Assembly: GCF_041537905.1 (NCBI RefSeq)
Contig: NZ_JBGRUO010000008.1
Coordinates: 1-64,000 of the forward strand
Source of the DNA: Ruegeria_C sp041537905
GTDB taxonomy: Bacteria > Pseudomonadota > Alphaproteobacteria > Rhodobacterales > Rhodobacteraceae
Direction of reading: 5' to 3'
Length of the DNA: 64,000 nucleotides
The notes below the pieces were generated by a model. The model searched no databases. It was not told the origin of the DNA and worked only from the letters and a program-made list of their open reading frames with translations. A program made the translations under genes and the position numbers. Of the stretch, positions 26,260-37,181 are shown piece after piece (position 1 is the first letter of the stretch; each line of letters starts with the position of its first letter).

Positions 26260-27468
26260 ATGACTGCACGTCCTGAATTCTATCGCTTCCACAACGGCCA
26301 AAAAGCCGGTCTGCAATTTGCCGACAGCGAATATGCCGCGCGCATCGAAGGCTTGCGCAAAACCTTGGTCGAGCGCGGTGCGGAGGCTGCCGTTTTCACC
26401 TCGATGCACAACGTCTCATACTACTCGGGATTCACCTATTGCGCCTTTGGGCGGCCTTATGCGCTGGTTGTGACGCCGACCGAGTGCGTGACCATCTCGG
26501 CCGGGATCGATGCGGGCCAGCCCTGGCGGCGCTGCTACGGCGACAACATCACCTATACCGATTGGCAGCGCGACAATTACTGGCGCGCGATCCTGTCGGT
26601 GACCGGGCCGGGCAGGGTGATCGGCATTGAAAGCGATCACCTGACGCTGCTGCAACAGGGCAAGCTGCAGAGCTTTCTTGCGCCGTCAAACACGGTCGAC
26701 CTCTACGAGGCGACGATGCGCCAGCGCATGCACAAATCGCCCGCCGAGATCGAGATGATCCGCGCGGGCGCGGCGGTGGCCGATGTCGGCGGCTATGCGA
26801 TCCGCGAGGCCATCAAGGAAGGCACGCGCGAGATCGATGTCGCCATGGCCGGGCGCGACGCGATGGAGTTGGAGATCGCCAGCCGCTTCCCGGAGGCCGA
26901 ATATCGTGACACCTGGGTCTGGTTCCAGTCAGGGATCAACACCGACGGCGCCCATAACCCGGTCACCGGTCGGCGGCTTGAGCGCGGGGATATCCTGTCG
27001 CTGAACACGTTTCCGATGATCTCGGGCTATTACACCGCGCTCGAACGCACGTTGTTTGTCGGCGAGGTTGACGAAGCGAGCCTGAAACTCTGGCAGGCCA
27101 ATATCGGCGCGCATGAGCTTGGTATCTCGCTGCTGAAACCCGGTGCCAGCTGCGCCGAGGTTACGCAGCAGATCAACGCCTTTTTTGCCGAGCGCGACCT
27201 GCTGCAATACCGCACGTTTGGGTATGGCCATTCCTTCGGGGTCCTGTCGCATTACTATGGCCGCGAGGCCGGTCTGGAACTGCGCGAGGATATCGATACC
27301 GTGCTGGAGCCCGGCATGGTGATCTCGATGGAACCGATGCTGACCATCGCGGACGGCCAACCGGGGGCAGGGGGCTATCGCGAGCACGATATTCTGGTGA
27401 TCACCGAGGACGGCAACGAAAACATCACGGGCTACCCCTATGGCCCTGACTTCAACGTGGTGGGATGA
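26260..27468 (+). CDS. Creatinase (creatine amidinohydrolase)
   Basis: This 402-residue enzyme hydrolyses creatine to sarcosine and urea. Long stretches match Pseudomonas creatinase: FGRPYALVVTP, GQPWRR, TDWQRDNYW, then WFQSGINTDGAHNPVT with His232 at the catalytic position, and YRTFGYGHSFGVLSHYYGR. The five metal ligands of peptidase relatives are not kept, as expected: creatinase is a metal-free M24-fold enzyme. Sarcosine produced here can feed SoxBDAG encoded 17 kb upstream. It stands alone on the plus strand, with a LysR gene before it and a transporter operon converging on it. No urease is in the window. Confidence 0.95.
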   Translation: MTARPEFYRFHNGQKAGLQFADSEYAARIEGLRKTLVERGAEAAVFTSMHNVSYYSGFTYCAFGRPYALVVTPTECVTISAGIDAGQPWRRCYGDNITYTDWQRDNYWRAILSVTGPGRVIGIESDHLTLLQQGKLQSFLAPSNTVDLYEATMRQRMHKSPAEIEMIRAGAAVADVGGYAIREAIKEGTREIDVAMAGRDAMELEIASRFPEAEYRDTWVWFQSGINTDGAHNPVTGRRLERGDILSLNTFPMISGYYTALERTLFVGEVDEASLKLWQANIGAHELGISLLKPGASCAEVTQQINAFFAERDLLQYRTFGYGHSFGVLSHYYGREAGLELREDIDTVLEPGMVISMEPMLTIADGQPGAGGYREHDILVITEDGNENITGYPYGPDFNVVG

Positions 27469-27503
27469 ATACCGCCCTGCGCAAGCTTAGGGCCGGAACG
27501 CAA

Positions 27504-27527
27504 GAGAGGCAGCAAAAGCTGCCTCTC
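27504..27527. terminator. Bidirectional terminator between creatinase and BCCT genes
   Basis: GAGAGGCAGC and GCTGCCTCTC form a perfect 10-bp stem around an AAAA loop, followed by CTTTGTTG on the plus strand. It lies in the 81-base gap between convergent genes and is very likely the creatinase terminator, possibly serving both directions. Confidence 0.8.
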
Positions 27528-27549
27528 CTTTGTTGTTCTGGATCGGAAG

Positions 27550-29151
27550 TTACCGGTTGAGGAACTCCAGATCGTATTTGTCCGCAACATCCGGCAGCGG
27601 ATGTTCGGCATGCAGTGAAGTGACGATGCCGTAGATCATGAACAGCAGGATCACCGCGATCGGCAGACCGGCCACGATTGAGGCTGTTTGCAGGGCGCTC
27701 AACCCGCCTGCCAGCATCAGAACACCCGCGACCACACCGGCGGTCAGCCCCCAGAACACACGGAACTTGACCGGCGGATGCTCATCCCCCATCGACAGCA
27801 TCGTGCACATCACAAGAGTGCCCGAGTCTGACGAGGTCACAAACCACGAGATCAGCAGGATCGTGACCAGCACGGTGATCGGATAGGTCAGCCATGCATA
27901 ACCGAAGCCCTTGATCGTCGCGAAGACGCCCGCGGCATAGTCGTTGTTCACCGCTTCGACCACGCCCGCATCATAGAACAGATCGACGCCAGCCGCCGCG
28001 CCGCCAAACACACCCATCCACAGCATCACGACCGAGGTCGGGATCAGCAGCACGCAATAGCAGAACTGCTTGATGGTGCGCCCCTTGGACACGCGGGCGA
28101 TGAACAGGCCCACAAACGGGCACCATGCGATCCACCAGCCCCAGTAGAAGATGGTCCACCAGCTCTGCCACTGGTTATCGGGCTCGCCATTGATCCAGAA
28201 GCCCATCGGAATGACGGTCCACAGATAGTCACCAAAGCCGGAAATCGTGATGCCGAGCAGGAAGGCGGTGGGGCCAAGCACGATGAACAGGATCAGCAGG
28301 AAGATACTGGCCATAACATTGGTTTCGGACAGAATGCGCACACCTTTGCCCACTCCGGACGCCGCCGAGGCCGTGCCCAGGCAGGTGATGATCGCCACAA
28401 GGATCAACTGGTTGGTTTGGGTATTGGCCATCCAGCCCAGATCTTCGAGCCCGGCAGCGATGGGCGTGACGCCCAGACCCAGCGAGGTCGCCAGACCAAA
28501 GATGGTGCCAAACACGCCGATCAGGTCCACCAGATGTCCCCACGGGCCGTAGATTCGATCCTTGAGCACCGGGTAAAGCGCAGTGCGCAGGGTCAGGGGC
28601 AACCCGTGGCGATAGGAAAAATATGCCAGGCTCAACCCGACCAGCACATAAAGCGCCCAGCCGTGGAACCCCCAGTGGAAGTTGGTGATGGTGACCGCCG
28701 AAACGGCTGCATCCACCGATCCGGGCTCAATACCCGCGCGCTCAAGGAACGGGCTGCCCTGAATGTGGAACATCGGCTCGGCCACGCCCCAATAGATCAA
28801 ACCCGATCCCAGACCGGCGCTGAACAGCATGCAGATCCACGAGAAGGTCGAAAAATCCGGCTCGTCATCGTCTTTGCCCAGCTTCACATCACCAAAGCGG
28901 CTGATCATCAGCCACAGCACAAAGAACAACGCGGCATTCACCACCAGCACATAGAACCAGTCCAGTGATCCGATGATGAAGTCCTTGCCCGAGGCAAAGA
29001 CCGCGCTGGACGCCTCGACATCGCGGATCGTGTAAAAGACGAAGCCCAGGATCATCACCATGGAGGCGATGCCCATCGTGGGGTTCATCCCTTTGAACAA
29101 GCCTGACTTGGCAACAAGATTGTCAGGTCTCTCTTTTGATTGATCACTCAT
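27550..29151 (-). CDS. BCCT-family transporter (second copy)
   Basis: This 533-residue carrier has twelve helices and standard BCCT motifs: YWGVAEPMFHIQGSP, NFHWGFHGWALY, the WWTIFYWGWWIAWCPFVGLFIARVSKGR tryptophan box and SSDSGTLVMCTMLSMG. It lacks the long polar loop of the first BCCT protein and is only moderately similar to it, so it probably differs in substrate. It follows the periplasmic binding-protein gene by 31 bases on the same strand. Its position beside creatinase makes creatine or betaine plausible, but this is inferred. Confidence 0.92.
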   Translation of the reverse strand: MSDQSKERPDNLVAKSGLFKGMNPTMGIASMVMILGFVFYTIRDVEASSAVFASGKDFIIGSLDWFYVLVVNAALFFVLWLMISRFGDVKLGKDDDEPDFSTFSWICMLFSAGLGSGLIYWGVAEPMFHIQGSPFLERAGIEPGSVDAAVSAVTITNFHWGFHGWALYVLVGLSLAYFSYRHGLPLTLRTALYPVLKDRIYGPWGHLVDLIGVFGTIFGLATSLGLGVTPIAAGLEDLGWMANTQTNQLILVAIITCLGTASAASGVGKGVRILSETNVMASIFLLILFIVLGPTAFLLGITISGFGDYLWTVIPMGFWINGEPDNQWQSWWTIFYWGWWIAWCPFVGLFIARVSKGRTIKQFCYCVLLIPTSVVMLWMGVFGGAAAGVDLFYDAGVVEAVNNDYAAGVFATIKGFGYAWLTYPITVLVTILLISWFVTSSDSGTLVMCTMLSMGDEHPPVKFRVFWGLTAGVVAGVLMLAGGLSALQTASIVAGLPIAVILLFMIYGIVTSLHAEHPLPDVADKYDLEFLNR

Positions 29152-29182
29152 TTCTTATCCCTCTTTGCCCTGTTGGTCCGGC

Positions 29183-30343
29183 TTATCTCGTTGATCCTGC
29201 GGCACCTCTGCGTGCCGTGGCGGATGCCCATGTCTGGAACGCTTCTTCCAGACGCGCGTGGTTGTTGGCCCACCATTCGGCATCCGACAGGATGTAGAGG
29301 TTGTCCTCATAGGCAGGGCCGTTGGGAATGCGTTGCAGCACGTCATCCGACAACAGCGCCATCGAGGATTTCCGCGTCGGCCCGTTGGGCAGATACCCCA
29401 CCATATCGGCCAGCGCGTTGGAACTGCTGGCGTAGCGGATGAACTCGATCGCGGCGTCCTTGTTCTGGCTGCCCTTGGGGATGCCAAAGAGGTCCAGTTC
29501 GATCACGCGCCCATCCATGTTGACGGTGAAATCCGCACCCTCTTCCTGCGCGGCGGTGGCGCCGGTCGTGGCCCAGATCGAAGACATCGCCACATCGCCC
29601 GCATTCAGCAGGCGCACCGGTTCGCGCCCGGTTTCCCAGATTTGCAAGCCGGGGCGGATATCCTCCATCTTCTTCAGCGCCCGCTCGACGCCTTCGTCCG
29701 TTTCGAGCGTGGCATATACTTCCTCACGCGGCACGCCATCGGCCATCAGCGCCCATTCCATAATCACCGTGGGGTCGTTGCGGATGGCCCGCGCTCCCGG
29801 ATAGGTCTCGGTGTCGAAGAAATCGGCGATGGTCGATGGCGGTGCGTCGGCAAATTGCGAGTTCTTATAGGCATAAGCCGTGCCCCAGACGATCACACCG
29901 ACACCGCAATCATTGAGCGCGCCTTCGACGAAATCCTCACGGAATGGGGTGCCATCCGCGCCATCGGGAAGCTCGATATCCGAGATATCCTCCAACAGAC
30001 CTTCCTTGCAGGCCCGCAGCGAATCCGCCTGGGTCAGATCAACCACGTCCCAGATGACATTGGCGCTTTCGACCTGATCGCGGATTTCCGAGATGCCGCC
30101 ATTGTAATGCGCCACGTTCACCTTCGACTTGCTCTCGGCCTCATAGGGGCGCACGAAGCCCAGCATCTGGCTGCGCATATAGGGGCCGGTCCAGGAGGTG
30201 AAGGTAATCTCCGGCATTGCGGCCGGGGGCGCCTGGGTATCGGTCGTCTCCTGTGCGCTGGCGGCACCGATCGACATCGCCGCAATGAGCGCTGCCAATC
30301 CAAACGGGTGTCCGTTGGATGCAATAGATCTGCTAAAGACCAT
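29183..30343 (-). CDS. Orphan periplasmic solute-binding protein, PotD/spermidine-putrescine type
   Basis: This 386-residue protein has a Sec signal peptide (hydrophobic core LAALIAAMSIGAASA, cleavage before QETTDTQ). The mature protein has the polyamine-type binding fold: ITFTSWTGPYMRSQMLGFVRPYE at the first lobe, WDVVDLTQADSLRACKEGLLEDI, and a GIPKGSQNKDAAIEFIRYASS segment near the C-terminus. I start at the ATG preceded by GGGAGG. No permease or ATPase gene is adjacent; the partner in the operon is a BCCT carrier. The ligand is unknown. Confidence 0.88.
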   Translation of the reverse strand: MVFSRSIASNGHPFGLAALIAAMSIGAASAQETTDTQAPPAAMPEITFTSWTGPYMRSQMLGFVRPYEAESKSKVNVAHYNGGISEIRDQVESANVIWDVVDLTQADSLRACKEGLLEDISDIELPDGADGTPFREDFVEGALNDCGVGVIVWGTAYAYKNSQFADAPPSTIADFFDTETYPGARAIRNDPTVIMEWALMADGVPREEVYATLETDEGVERALKKMEDIRPGLQIWETGREPVRLLNAGDVAMSSIWATTGATAAQEEGADFTVNMDGRVIELDLFGIPKGSQNKDAAIEFIRYASSSNALADMVGYLPNGPTRKSSMALLSDDVLQRIPNGPAYEDNLYILSDAEWWANNHARLEEAFQTWASATARRGAAGSTR

Positions 30344-30684
30344 TAAGTGTCCTCCCTTTATCAAGCTGATTATTCCTGGTTTGACCCGATCAGCGCGTCA
30401 TGCGGGCCGACAAGACCCGGTATTCGGCAACAGGGTGCCCTTAGGGCAATCTTACCCTGATCATCGGGTAAATGGGCAACATCCATTGGGCAAATACGAC
30501 CCCTTTGAGGGGGATAGCGACTGGCGCGCCGCAAACTTGGCCCTGTCGCGGTCGTATAGGCGTGACTTGAAACGCGGACGCCCAACGGCCCTCCATGGCC
30601 AAATGCGGTGTGAAGCGCCGCTAAAAACGCATGGTGCGACGTGGCGAAGGCACGCGTCGACGCTGGAAAGGACCGGTGGAGGGA
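30344..30684. promoter_or_regulatory. Upstream region of the binding-protein operon with several dyads
   Basis: No convincing gene lies here. It holds closely spaced inverted repeats: CAGGGT...ACCCTG (30431-30436 / 30454-30459) enclosing GCCC-TTA-GGGC (30437-30447), TACCC...GGGTA (30453-30457 / 30466-30470) around TGATCATC, and CCCC-TTTGA-GGGG (30500-30512). They sit 90-170 bases upstream of the binding-protein start. Regulator binding is plausible but no family can be named. Confidence 0.4.
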
Positions 30685-30927
30685 TCAGTCGCAGGTGAAC
30701 GTCAGGCGATAGAATCCCTGTCCGGCAGGCTCGGAGGATTTGAACGTTGCGGGACCGCCGCAGCCTTGTTCGGCATTCAGATGCTCTGCGTCTGTTGGGG
30801 TCGGGGTCTGCAACCCGTCGATGATGACCTCGCTGCCGTTATAGTAGGTTTGGACGCCTTCGATATTGGTCGGGGTTTGACATCCTGCCAGAACAACAAG
30901 GACCGGGACAGTGGCGAGGTATCTCAT
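30685..30927 (-). CDS. Small lipoprotein of unknown function
   Basis: This 80-residue protein begins MRYLATVPVLVVLAGC, a lipoprotein signal peptide with LAGC lipobox. The mature part (about 65 residues) has further Cys in AEQGCGGPATF and at the C-terminus (RLTFTCD), likely a disulphide. GGAGAG precedes the chosen ATG; an in-frame ATG 12 bases earlier is less likely. It is monocistronic and divergent from the repeat protein. The family is not recognised. Confidence 0.7.
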   Translation of the reverse strand: MRYLATVPVLVVLAGCQTPTNIEGVQTYYNGSEVIIDGLQTPTPTDAEHLNAEQGCGGPATFKSSEPAGQGFYRLTFTCD

Positions 30928-31207
30928 GGCGCTCTCCATATGACTGCGTGAAGTCTATCAAGGCGCCGCCTTACATCAACCTTTCTGCATCCCTTGCGTG
31001 AGCCATTCACTCCGCCGATCCGCTTTATCAGGGAGAGGGGTGCCAGATCGGACCGCATCAGGTTTTCGCCAACTCTCGCAGAAACTCAGGTTTAAGGGCC
31101 ACCAACAGAGTTCTTGTTCAAAGAAAGTAGGCACGCCGATCGTGCGAAACTGCCCGGAATCGTTCTATTGTCTTGTAAGTGAGTTGCTGACCAGGGAGGA
31201 AACGGAT

Positions 31208-32428
31208 TTGGACGAGAGAAAAATTGCTATGGGTTTGGGAGGCGTGGTTGCCATTCTTCTGGTGATTGCGTTGTTTTCTTACGGGCGTGAAGATGTGGAT
31301 GTTCACGATGCCGTCTCAGCGGCCCTTTCCGGCACCGAAGATAAGATTTCGGCACTTGAAAACAAAATTGGCCAACTTGAATCTTCGTTGAACGAGGTCA
31401 CAGAGAAGACGGTATCTTCGGCAAGTGCCGAGGATCTGGCATCGCTGGTATCTCGTGTTGAGGATCTGGCTGGCTTGCGAGACGAGATTGACGCGCTCTC
31501 GCAGAAATCTGCTTCGGTCACCGGAGAGATTAGCGGCATTCATGACAGAATAGAGCAAACGGAGGCGGCCTTGGAGAATGCTGTCCAATCGGCCGCTGCG
31601 GCGGCCATGGCCGTGGTTCAGCCCGCTGAGCCTGCGGAAGCGGAGACCACACCAACTGGCGATACCGCCGCCGGGGCAGATACGGCGGTGTCTGACGCAA
31701 GTACAACAACAGCCGATGCGGCTTCAAATGGCTTTACGCCGGGCGAGACGGCGATTTTTGATGATGGTGCTTTGGCGGTATTTGTGTCGCGTCTCATGCC
31801 CGACAGCGCGCAAGCAGTGGTGTCCATCAAGCAAGAGAGCAAAACTCTGACAGCCGGAAGCGGTTTGGTTCTGCCGGTTGGAGATAGCCACTGCAAGCTC
31901 TTGCTTGAAAGCGTTTCAGCCGATGGCGCTGTCCTTTCCGCGATATGTGGTGATGCCTTGCCCGCGCCCGAGGGCTATATGGCTGGTGATACGGCGCTGC
32001 TTAAGGATGGGGCTATTCGCGTGTTCGTTTCATTGGTGAGCGAAGACGCCGCGCGCCTTTCCGTAAATGGGCAAATGGTCAGTCTGCCGGTGCGCAGGTC
32101 AACTCCGATCTCGGTGGGCGAAGACAAATGCCGCGTTCGAGTCGATGACATAGATCGCGGGCATGTGCGCGTAAGTGCGACTTGTGGATCCGAAATATCG
32201 GTATCCAGTGCAGTGACGGCTGGCAAAACAGTCATCTTGGGCGATGGAGCCGCGCGGATTTTTGTGGGTTCCGTCACCACCGATGACAAGGTGCGTTTCG
32301 CGGTAAACGGTCAAACTCTGAGTACCGGTGTGTCGGGTGATAGCTTCGATATCGGCGACACATGCTCGGTCACGATCGAGGATGTTGCCGACGGTGCGGC
32401 CAGCTTTAGCTACGAGTGTTCAGAATAG
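31208..32428 (+). CDS. Membrane-anchored protein with coiled coil and three Cys-paired repeats
   Basis: I start at TTG 31208, preceded by AGGGAGG at good spacing, giving 406 residues; the upstream in-frame reading from 30998 looks non-coding. Layout: one membrane helix (8-25), a probable coiled coil (about 40-130), an Ala/Thr/Glu linker (135-175), then three tandem repeats at about 179-248, 260-327 and 339-406. Each repeat begins G-[DEK]-T-x-[IL]-x-DGA-x-x-[IV]-FV. Each also holds two Cys exactly 18 residues apart (229/247, 308/326, 386/404). The repeats probably lie in the periplasm with one disulphide each. Base composition is lower in GC than average. Function is unknown. Confidence 0.75.
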   Translation: MDERKIAMGLGGVVAILLVIALFSYGREDVDVHDAVSAALSGTEDKISALENKIGQLESSLNEVTEKTVSSASAEDLASLVSRVEDLAGLRDEIDALSQKSASVTGEISGIHDRIEQTEAALENAVQSAAAAAMAVVQPAEPAEAETTPTGDTAAGADTAVSDASTTTADAASNGFTPGETAIFDDGALAVFVSRLMPDSAQAVVSIKQESKTLTAGSGLVLPVGDSHCKLLLESVSADGAVLSAICGDALPAPEGYMAGDTALLKDGAIRVFVSLVSEDAARLSVNGQMVSLPVRRSTPISVGEDKCRVRVDDIDRGHVRVSATCGSEISVSSAVTAGKTVILGDGAARIFVGSVTTDDKVRFAVNGQTLSTGVSGDSFDIGDTCSVTIEDVADGAASFSYECSE

Positions 32429-32691
32429 AGTAAGCCAAGCCGAGAAATCGAGCTATGCGTCTTGGAATGGCAGGGGGACGATGAATCTCTGGAGGTCTCC
32501 CTGCCTCCCGACTCGTGGATTGGCATACAGATTGACCGCGGCTTAAACGTGCTGCAACCCGTCCGAGCGGCACAGACCTGCCGCGTGCCGGGAGGTGCCA
32601 GGACCAGATTTCACTTGCTGGACAAAAGGCTGGGTATTGCTGAGTCGCCGCTCAGAAATATATTTATTTTCAGATATTTAGGGGAAGCTTT

Positions 32692-32766
32692 TGGTAGCCC
32701 GTAGGGGAATCGAACCCCTCTTTCCAGGTTGAAAACCTGGCGTCCTAACCGATAGACGAACGGGCC
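32692..32766 (-). tRNA. tRNA-Glu (anticodon UUC)
   Basis: On the minus strand the sequence starts GGCCCGTTCGTCTATCGG and ends with an encoded CCA (32692-32694). The anticodon stem CCAGG/CCTGG encloses the loop TTTTCAA, giving anticodon TTC. The T arm GAGGGG-TTCGATT-CCCCT is perfect. The D loop has the usual GGTTAGGA. No integrase or attachment-site duplication is visible beside it. Confidence 0.96.
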
Positions 32767-32870
32767 ACGCTAGCTTGTGGAGGGGCTTTTACGGTCTAGC
32801 GGGTAACCCTGCAAGCGGAAAAATGAGCTTTTGGGGGATTTTTTTCCCAGCTTCGTATTTCTGAGTAATT

Positions 32871-34622
<1,752 letters not shown>

Positions 34623-34707
34623 GGCCCTGTGTTCTCATTCCTGCCCGGACATGACAAGGCCGGACCTCATCGGCCCGGCCTGCGTTTTTCACCAACGTGG
34701 CGCGCGG

Positions 34708-35685
34708 TTACTGATGCGAGTCCAGCGGCGTCCGGTAGGACATGCGACGCACCGAGCCCGTCTTGGAGCGCATCAGCAGCGTAGTGGTTTCGACCCAGCC
34801 CGGCTCGCGCTTGATGCGCGGCAGCAGCGAGCCACCGGTGACGCCGGTGGCGGCAAAGATCACATCCGAGGTCACCATTTCGTCACGGGCATAGATCCGG
34901 TCCAGATCGGTGATCCCGGCCTTGGCGGCGCGGCCTCTTTCGTCATCGTTGCGGAAGACGAGGCGGCCAAAGATCTGCCCGCCCATGCATTTCAGCGCGG
35001 CAGCGGCAAGCACACCCTCGGGCGCACCACCCTGGCCCATATACATGTCGATGCCGGTGGTCTCGGATTCGGCGCAATGCATCACGCCAGCCACGTCTCC
35101 ATCGGTGATCAGGCGGATCGACGCGCCGGTCTGGCGCACCTCGGTGATCATCGCCTCATGGCGCGGGCGTTCCAGAATGCAGACCGTAATGTCGGACGCC
35201 GAGCAGCCCTTGGCCTTGGCCAGCGCCTCAACCCGTTCCGCCGGGCTCATATCCAGCGACACGACACCCTCGGGGAAGCCCGGGCCAACAGCCAGCTTGT
35301 CCATGTAGACATCGGGCGCATGCAGCATCGAGCCGCGCGGGCCCATGGCGATCACGGTCAGCGCGTTGGGCATGTCCTTGGCGGTGAGCGTCGTGCCTTC
35401 CAGCGGGTCCAGCGCGATATCAACGCCGGGGCCGTCGCCGGTACCAACCTCTTCACCGATATAGAGCATCGGGGCCTCGTCGCGCTCACCCTCGCCGATC
35501 ACCACGACACCGGCGATATCGAGCAGGTTGAGCTGTTCGCGCATGGCGTTCACGGCCGCCTGGTCAGCGGCCTTTTCGTCGCCCCGTCCCACAAGCGAGG
35601 CCGAAGCCAGCGCCGCCTGTTCGGCCACGCGGGCAAGCCCCAGCGATAGCATCCGGTCATTGAAATCATATTTGGCGGGGCTCAT
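34708..35685 (-). CDS. glpX: Class II fructose-1,6-bisphosphatase
   Basis: This 325-residue gluconeogenic enzyme hydrolyses fructose-1,6-bisphosphate. GlpX signatures include VVIGEGERDEAPML (near 80), IALDPLEGTTLTAKD (near 110), GQGGAPEGVLAAAALKCMGGQ (near 212) and a VIFAATGVTGGSLL segment near the C-terminus. It lies between hom and recJ, about 100 bases from hom and 85 from recJ. Confidence 0.95.
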   Translation of the reverse strand: MSPAKYDFNDRMLSLGLARVAEQAALASASLVGRGDEKAADQAAVNAMREQLNLLDIAGVVVIGEGERDEAPMLYIGEEVGTGDGPGVDIALDPLEGTTLTAKDMPNALTVIAMGPRGSMLHAPDVYMDKLAVGPGFPEGVVSLDMSPAERVEALAKAKGCSASDITVCILERPRHEAMITEVRQTGASIRLITDGDVAGVMHCAESETTGIDMYMGQGGAPEGVLAAAALKCMGGQIFGRLVFRNDDERGRAAKAGITDLDRIYARDEMVTSDVIFAATGVTGGSLLPRIKREPGWVETTTLLMRSKTGSVRRMSYRTPLDSHQ

Positions 35686-35787
35686 TGCAAAGTCCTTTGG
35701 TCATTTGAACACGTGTTTCGGGGATAGCGCGCCTTGCACGCGCACGGCAAGAGATTTGGCGGGGCAGGGCGCTCCCCTGCCATTCGC

Positions 35788-37074
35788 TCAGACCTCTTCG
35801 ATCCGGAGCGCCACCGGCTGTTCTGCGATGACGTCGGTCCGGTCAAATGCCTCAAGCGCGTCATCAAGCGCGGCGCGCGTGGTCTTGTGGGTCACGATCA
35901 GCACCGGCGCCTTGGCGTCGCTATGGCCATATTGGCGCATCCGGTCGATCGACACGCCTGCGTCGCCCAGAATCGAGGCCACCTTGGCCAGCGCGCCGGG
36001 TTTGTCCAGCAGCGCCATGCGCAGATAATAGGGGGCAGGCAGGCCGGTGCGGGCGGGTTGTGCCGCCTCCAGCGTGGTTGCCGGCTGCCCGAAGGTCGAG
36101 ATGCGCAGGCCGCGCGCCAGATCGCAGATATCACCGACAACGGCACTGGCGGTCGGGCCTTCGCCCGCGCCGGGGCCGCGCAGCACGATCTGTTCGACCG
36201 CGTCGCCCTCGATCACCACCATATTGGTGCCGCCCTCAAGCTGACCCAGCGGAGATTGCGCAGGCACCAGGCAGGGCTGCATACGCTGTTCCAAGCCACG
36301 TGCGGTGCGTTGCGCCACACCCAGCAGCTTGATGCGGAACCCCATATCGGCGGCCTGACGGATGTCTTCCAGACTGATCCGCTGAATGCCTTCCAGCACC
36401 ACATCATCAAAATTCGGTTTCGTCCCGAAAGCGATCGAAGCCAGCAGCGCCAGCTTGTGCCCGGCATCGATGCCGCCCACGTCCAGATTGGGATCAGCCT
36501 CCAGATAACCCAGCCGCCCGGCCTCTTCGAACAGCGCGTTATAGCCCAGCCCGTCCGCCTCCATCCGGGTGAGGATATAGTTGCAGGTGCCGTTCATCAC
36601 ACCCATGACGCGGGTGATGTCGTTGCCCGCCAGACCTTCGGTCAGCGCCTTGATCACCGGGATGCCTCCGGCAACGGCAGCCTCGAAGCGGATCACATGG
36701 CCCGAGGCCTCGGCCTGTTCGGCCAGAGCCTGGCCGTGGATGGCCAGCAGGGCCTTGTTGGCGGTGACCACATCCTTGCCCGACGCCAGCGCTGCCTCTG
36801 TTGCGTCCTTGGCGGTGCCTTCGGAGCCGCCCATCAGCTCGACAAAAACATCCACGTCATCGCGCTGTGCCAGCACCACCGGGTCGCTTTCCCAGGCATA
36901 TGAGGACAGGCTGACGCCGCGATCCTTGCTGGCGTCGCGGGCCGATACGGCGGTGATCTCGATCCGTCGTCCGGTGCGTTTTTCCAACAGGTCGGCCTGG
37001 CGTCGGATGATCTTGACGACACCGGTGCCGACGGTTCCCAAACCTGCAATCCCTAACCGCAGCGGCTGCGCCAT
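35788..37074 (-). CDS. hom: Homoserine dehydrogenase
   Basis: This 428-residue enzyme reduces aspartate semialdehyde to homoserine on the threonine/methionine branch. A Rossmann motif GIAGLGTVGTGVVKII occupies residues 8-23. The catalytic region carries VTANKALLA, GGIPVIKAL, MGVMNGTCNYIL and the LGYLEADPNLDVGGIDAGHKLALLASIAF block. An ACT regulatory domain (about 350-428) suggests allosteric feedback, probably by threonine. The standard length and a glpX gene downstream support the call. Confidence 0.95.
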   Translation of the reverse strand: MAQPLRLGIAGLGTVGTGVVKIIRRQADLLEKRTGRRIEITAVSARDASKDRGVSLSSYAWESDPVVLAQRDDVDVFVELMGGSEGTAKDATEAALASGKDVVTANKALLAIHGQALAEQAEASGHVIRFEAAVAGGIPVIKALTEGLAGNDITRVMGVMNGTCNYILTRMEADGLGYNALFEEAGRLGYLEADPNLDVGGIDAGHKLALLASIAFGTKPNFDDVVLEGIQRISLEDIRQAADMGFRIKLLGVAQRTARGLEQRMQPCLVPAQSPLGQLEGGTNMVVIEGDAVEQIVLRGPGAGEGPTASAVVGDICDLARGLRISTFGQPATTLEAAQPARTGLPAPYYLRMALLDKPGALAKVASILGDAGVSIDRMRQYGHSDAKAPVLIVTHKTTRAALDDALEAFDRTDVIAEQPVALRIEEV

Positions 37075-37181
37075 GTCTCACCGGTCCTTTCTGCTCGTAT
37101 TGGCCGCGCGTTTGCAGCGGCATATCACTTGCGACCGTGCCTTATCGGGTTCACCGGGCCGGTGCAATGGAGCGTGGCGGC

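Noticed and set aside
32692..32766. tRNA-Glu as an integration site of a genomic island
   Set aside because: No integrase, no duplicated 3' end of the tRNA and no phage-like genes are seen on either side.
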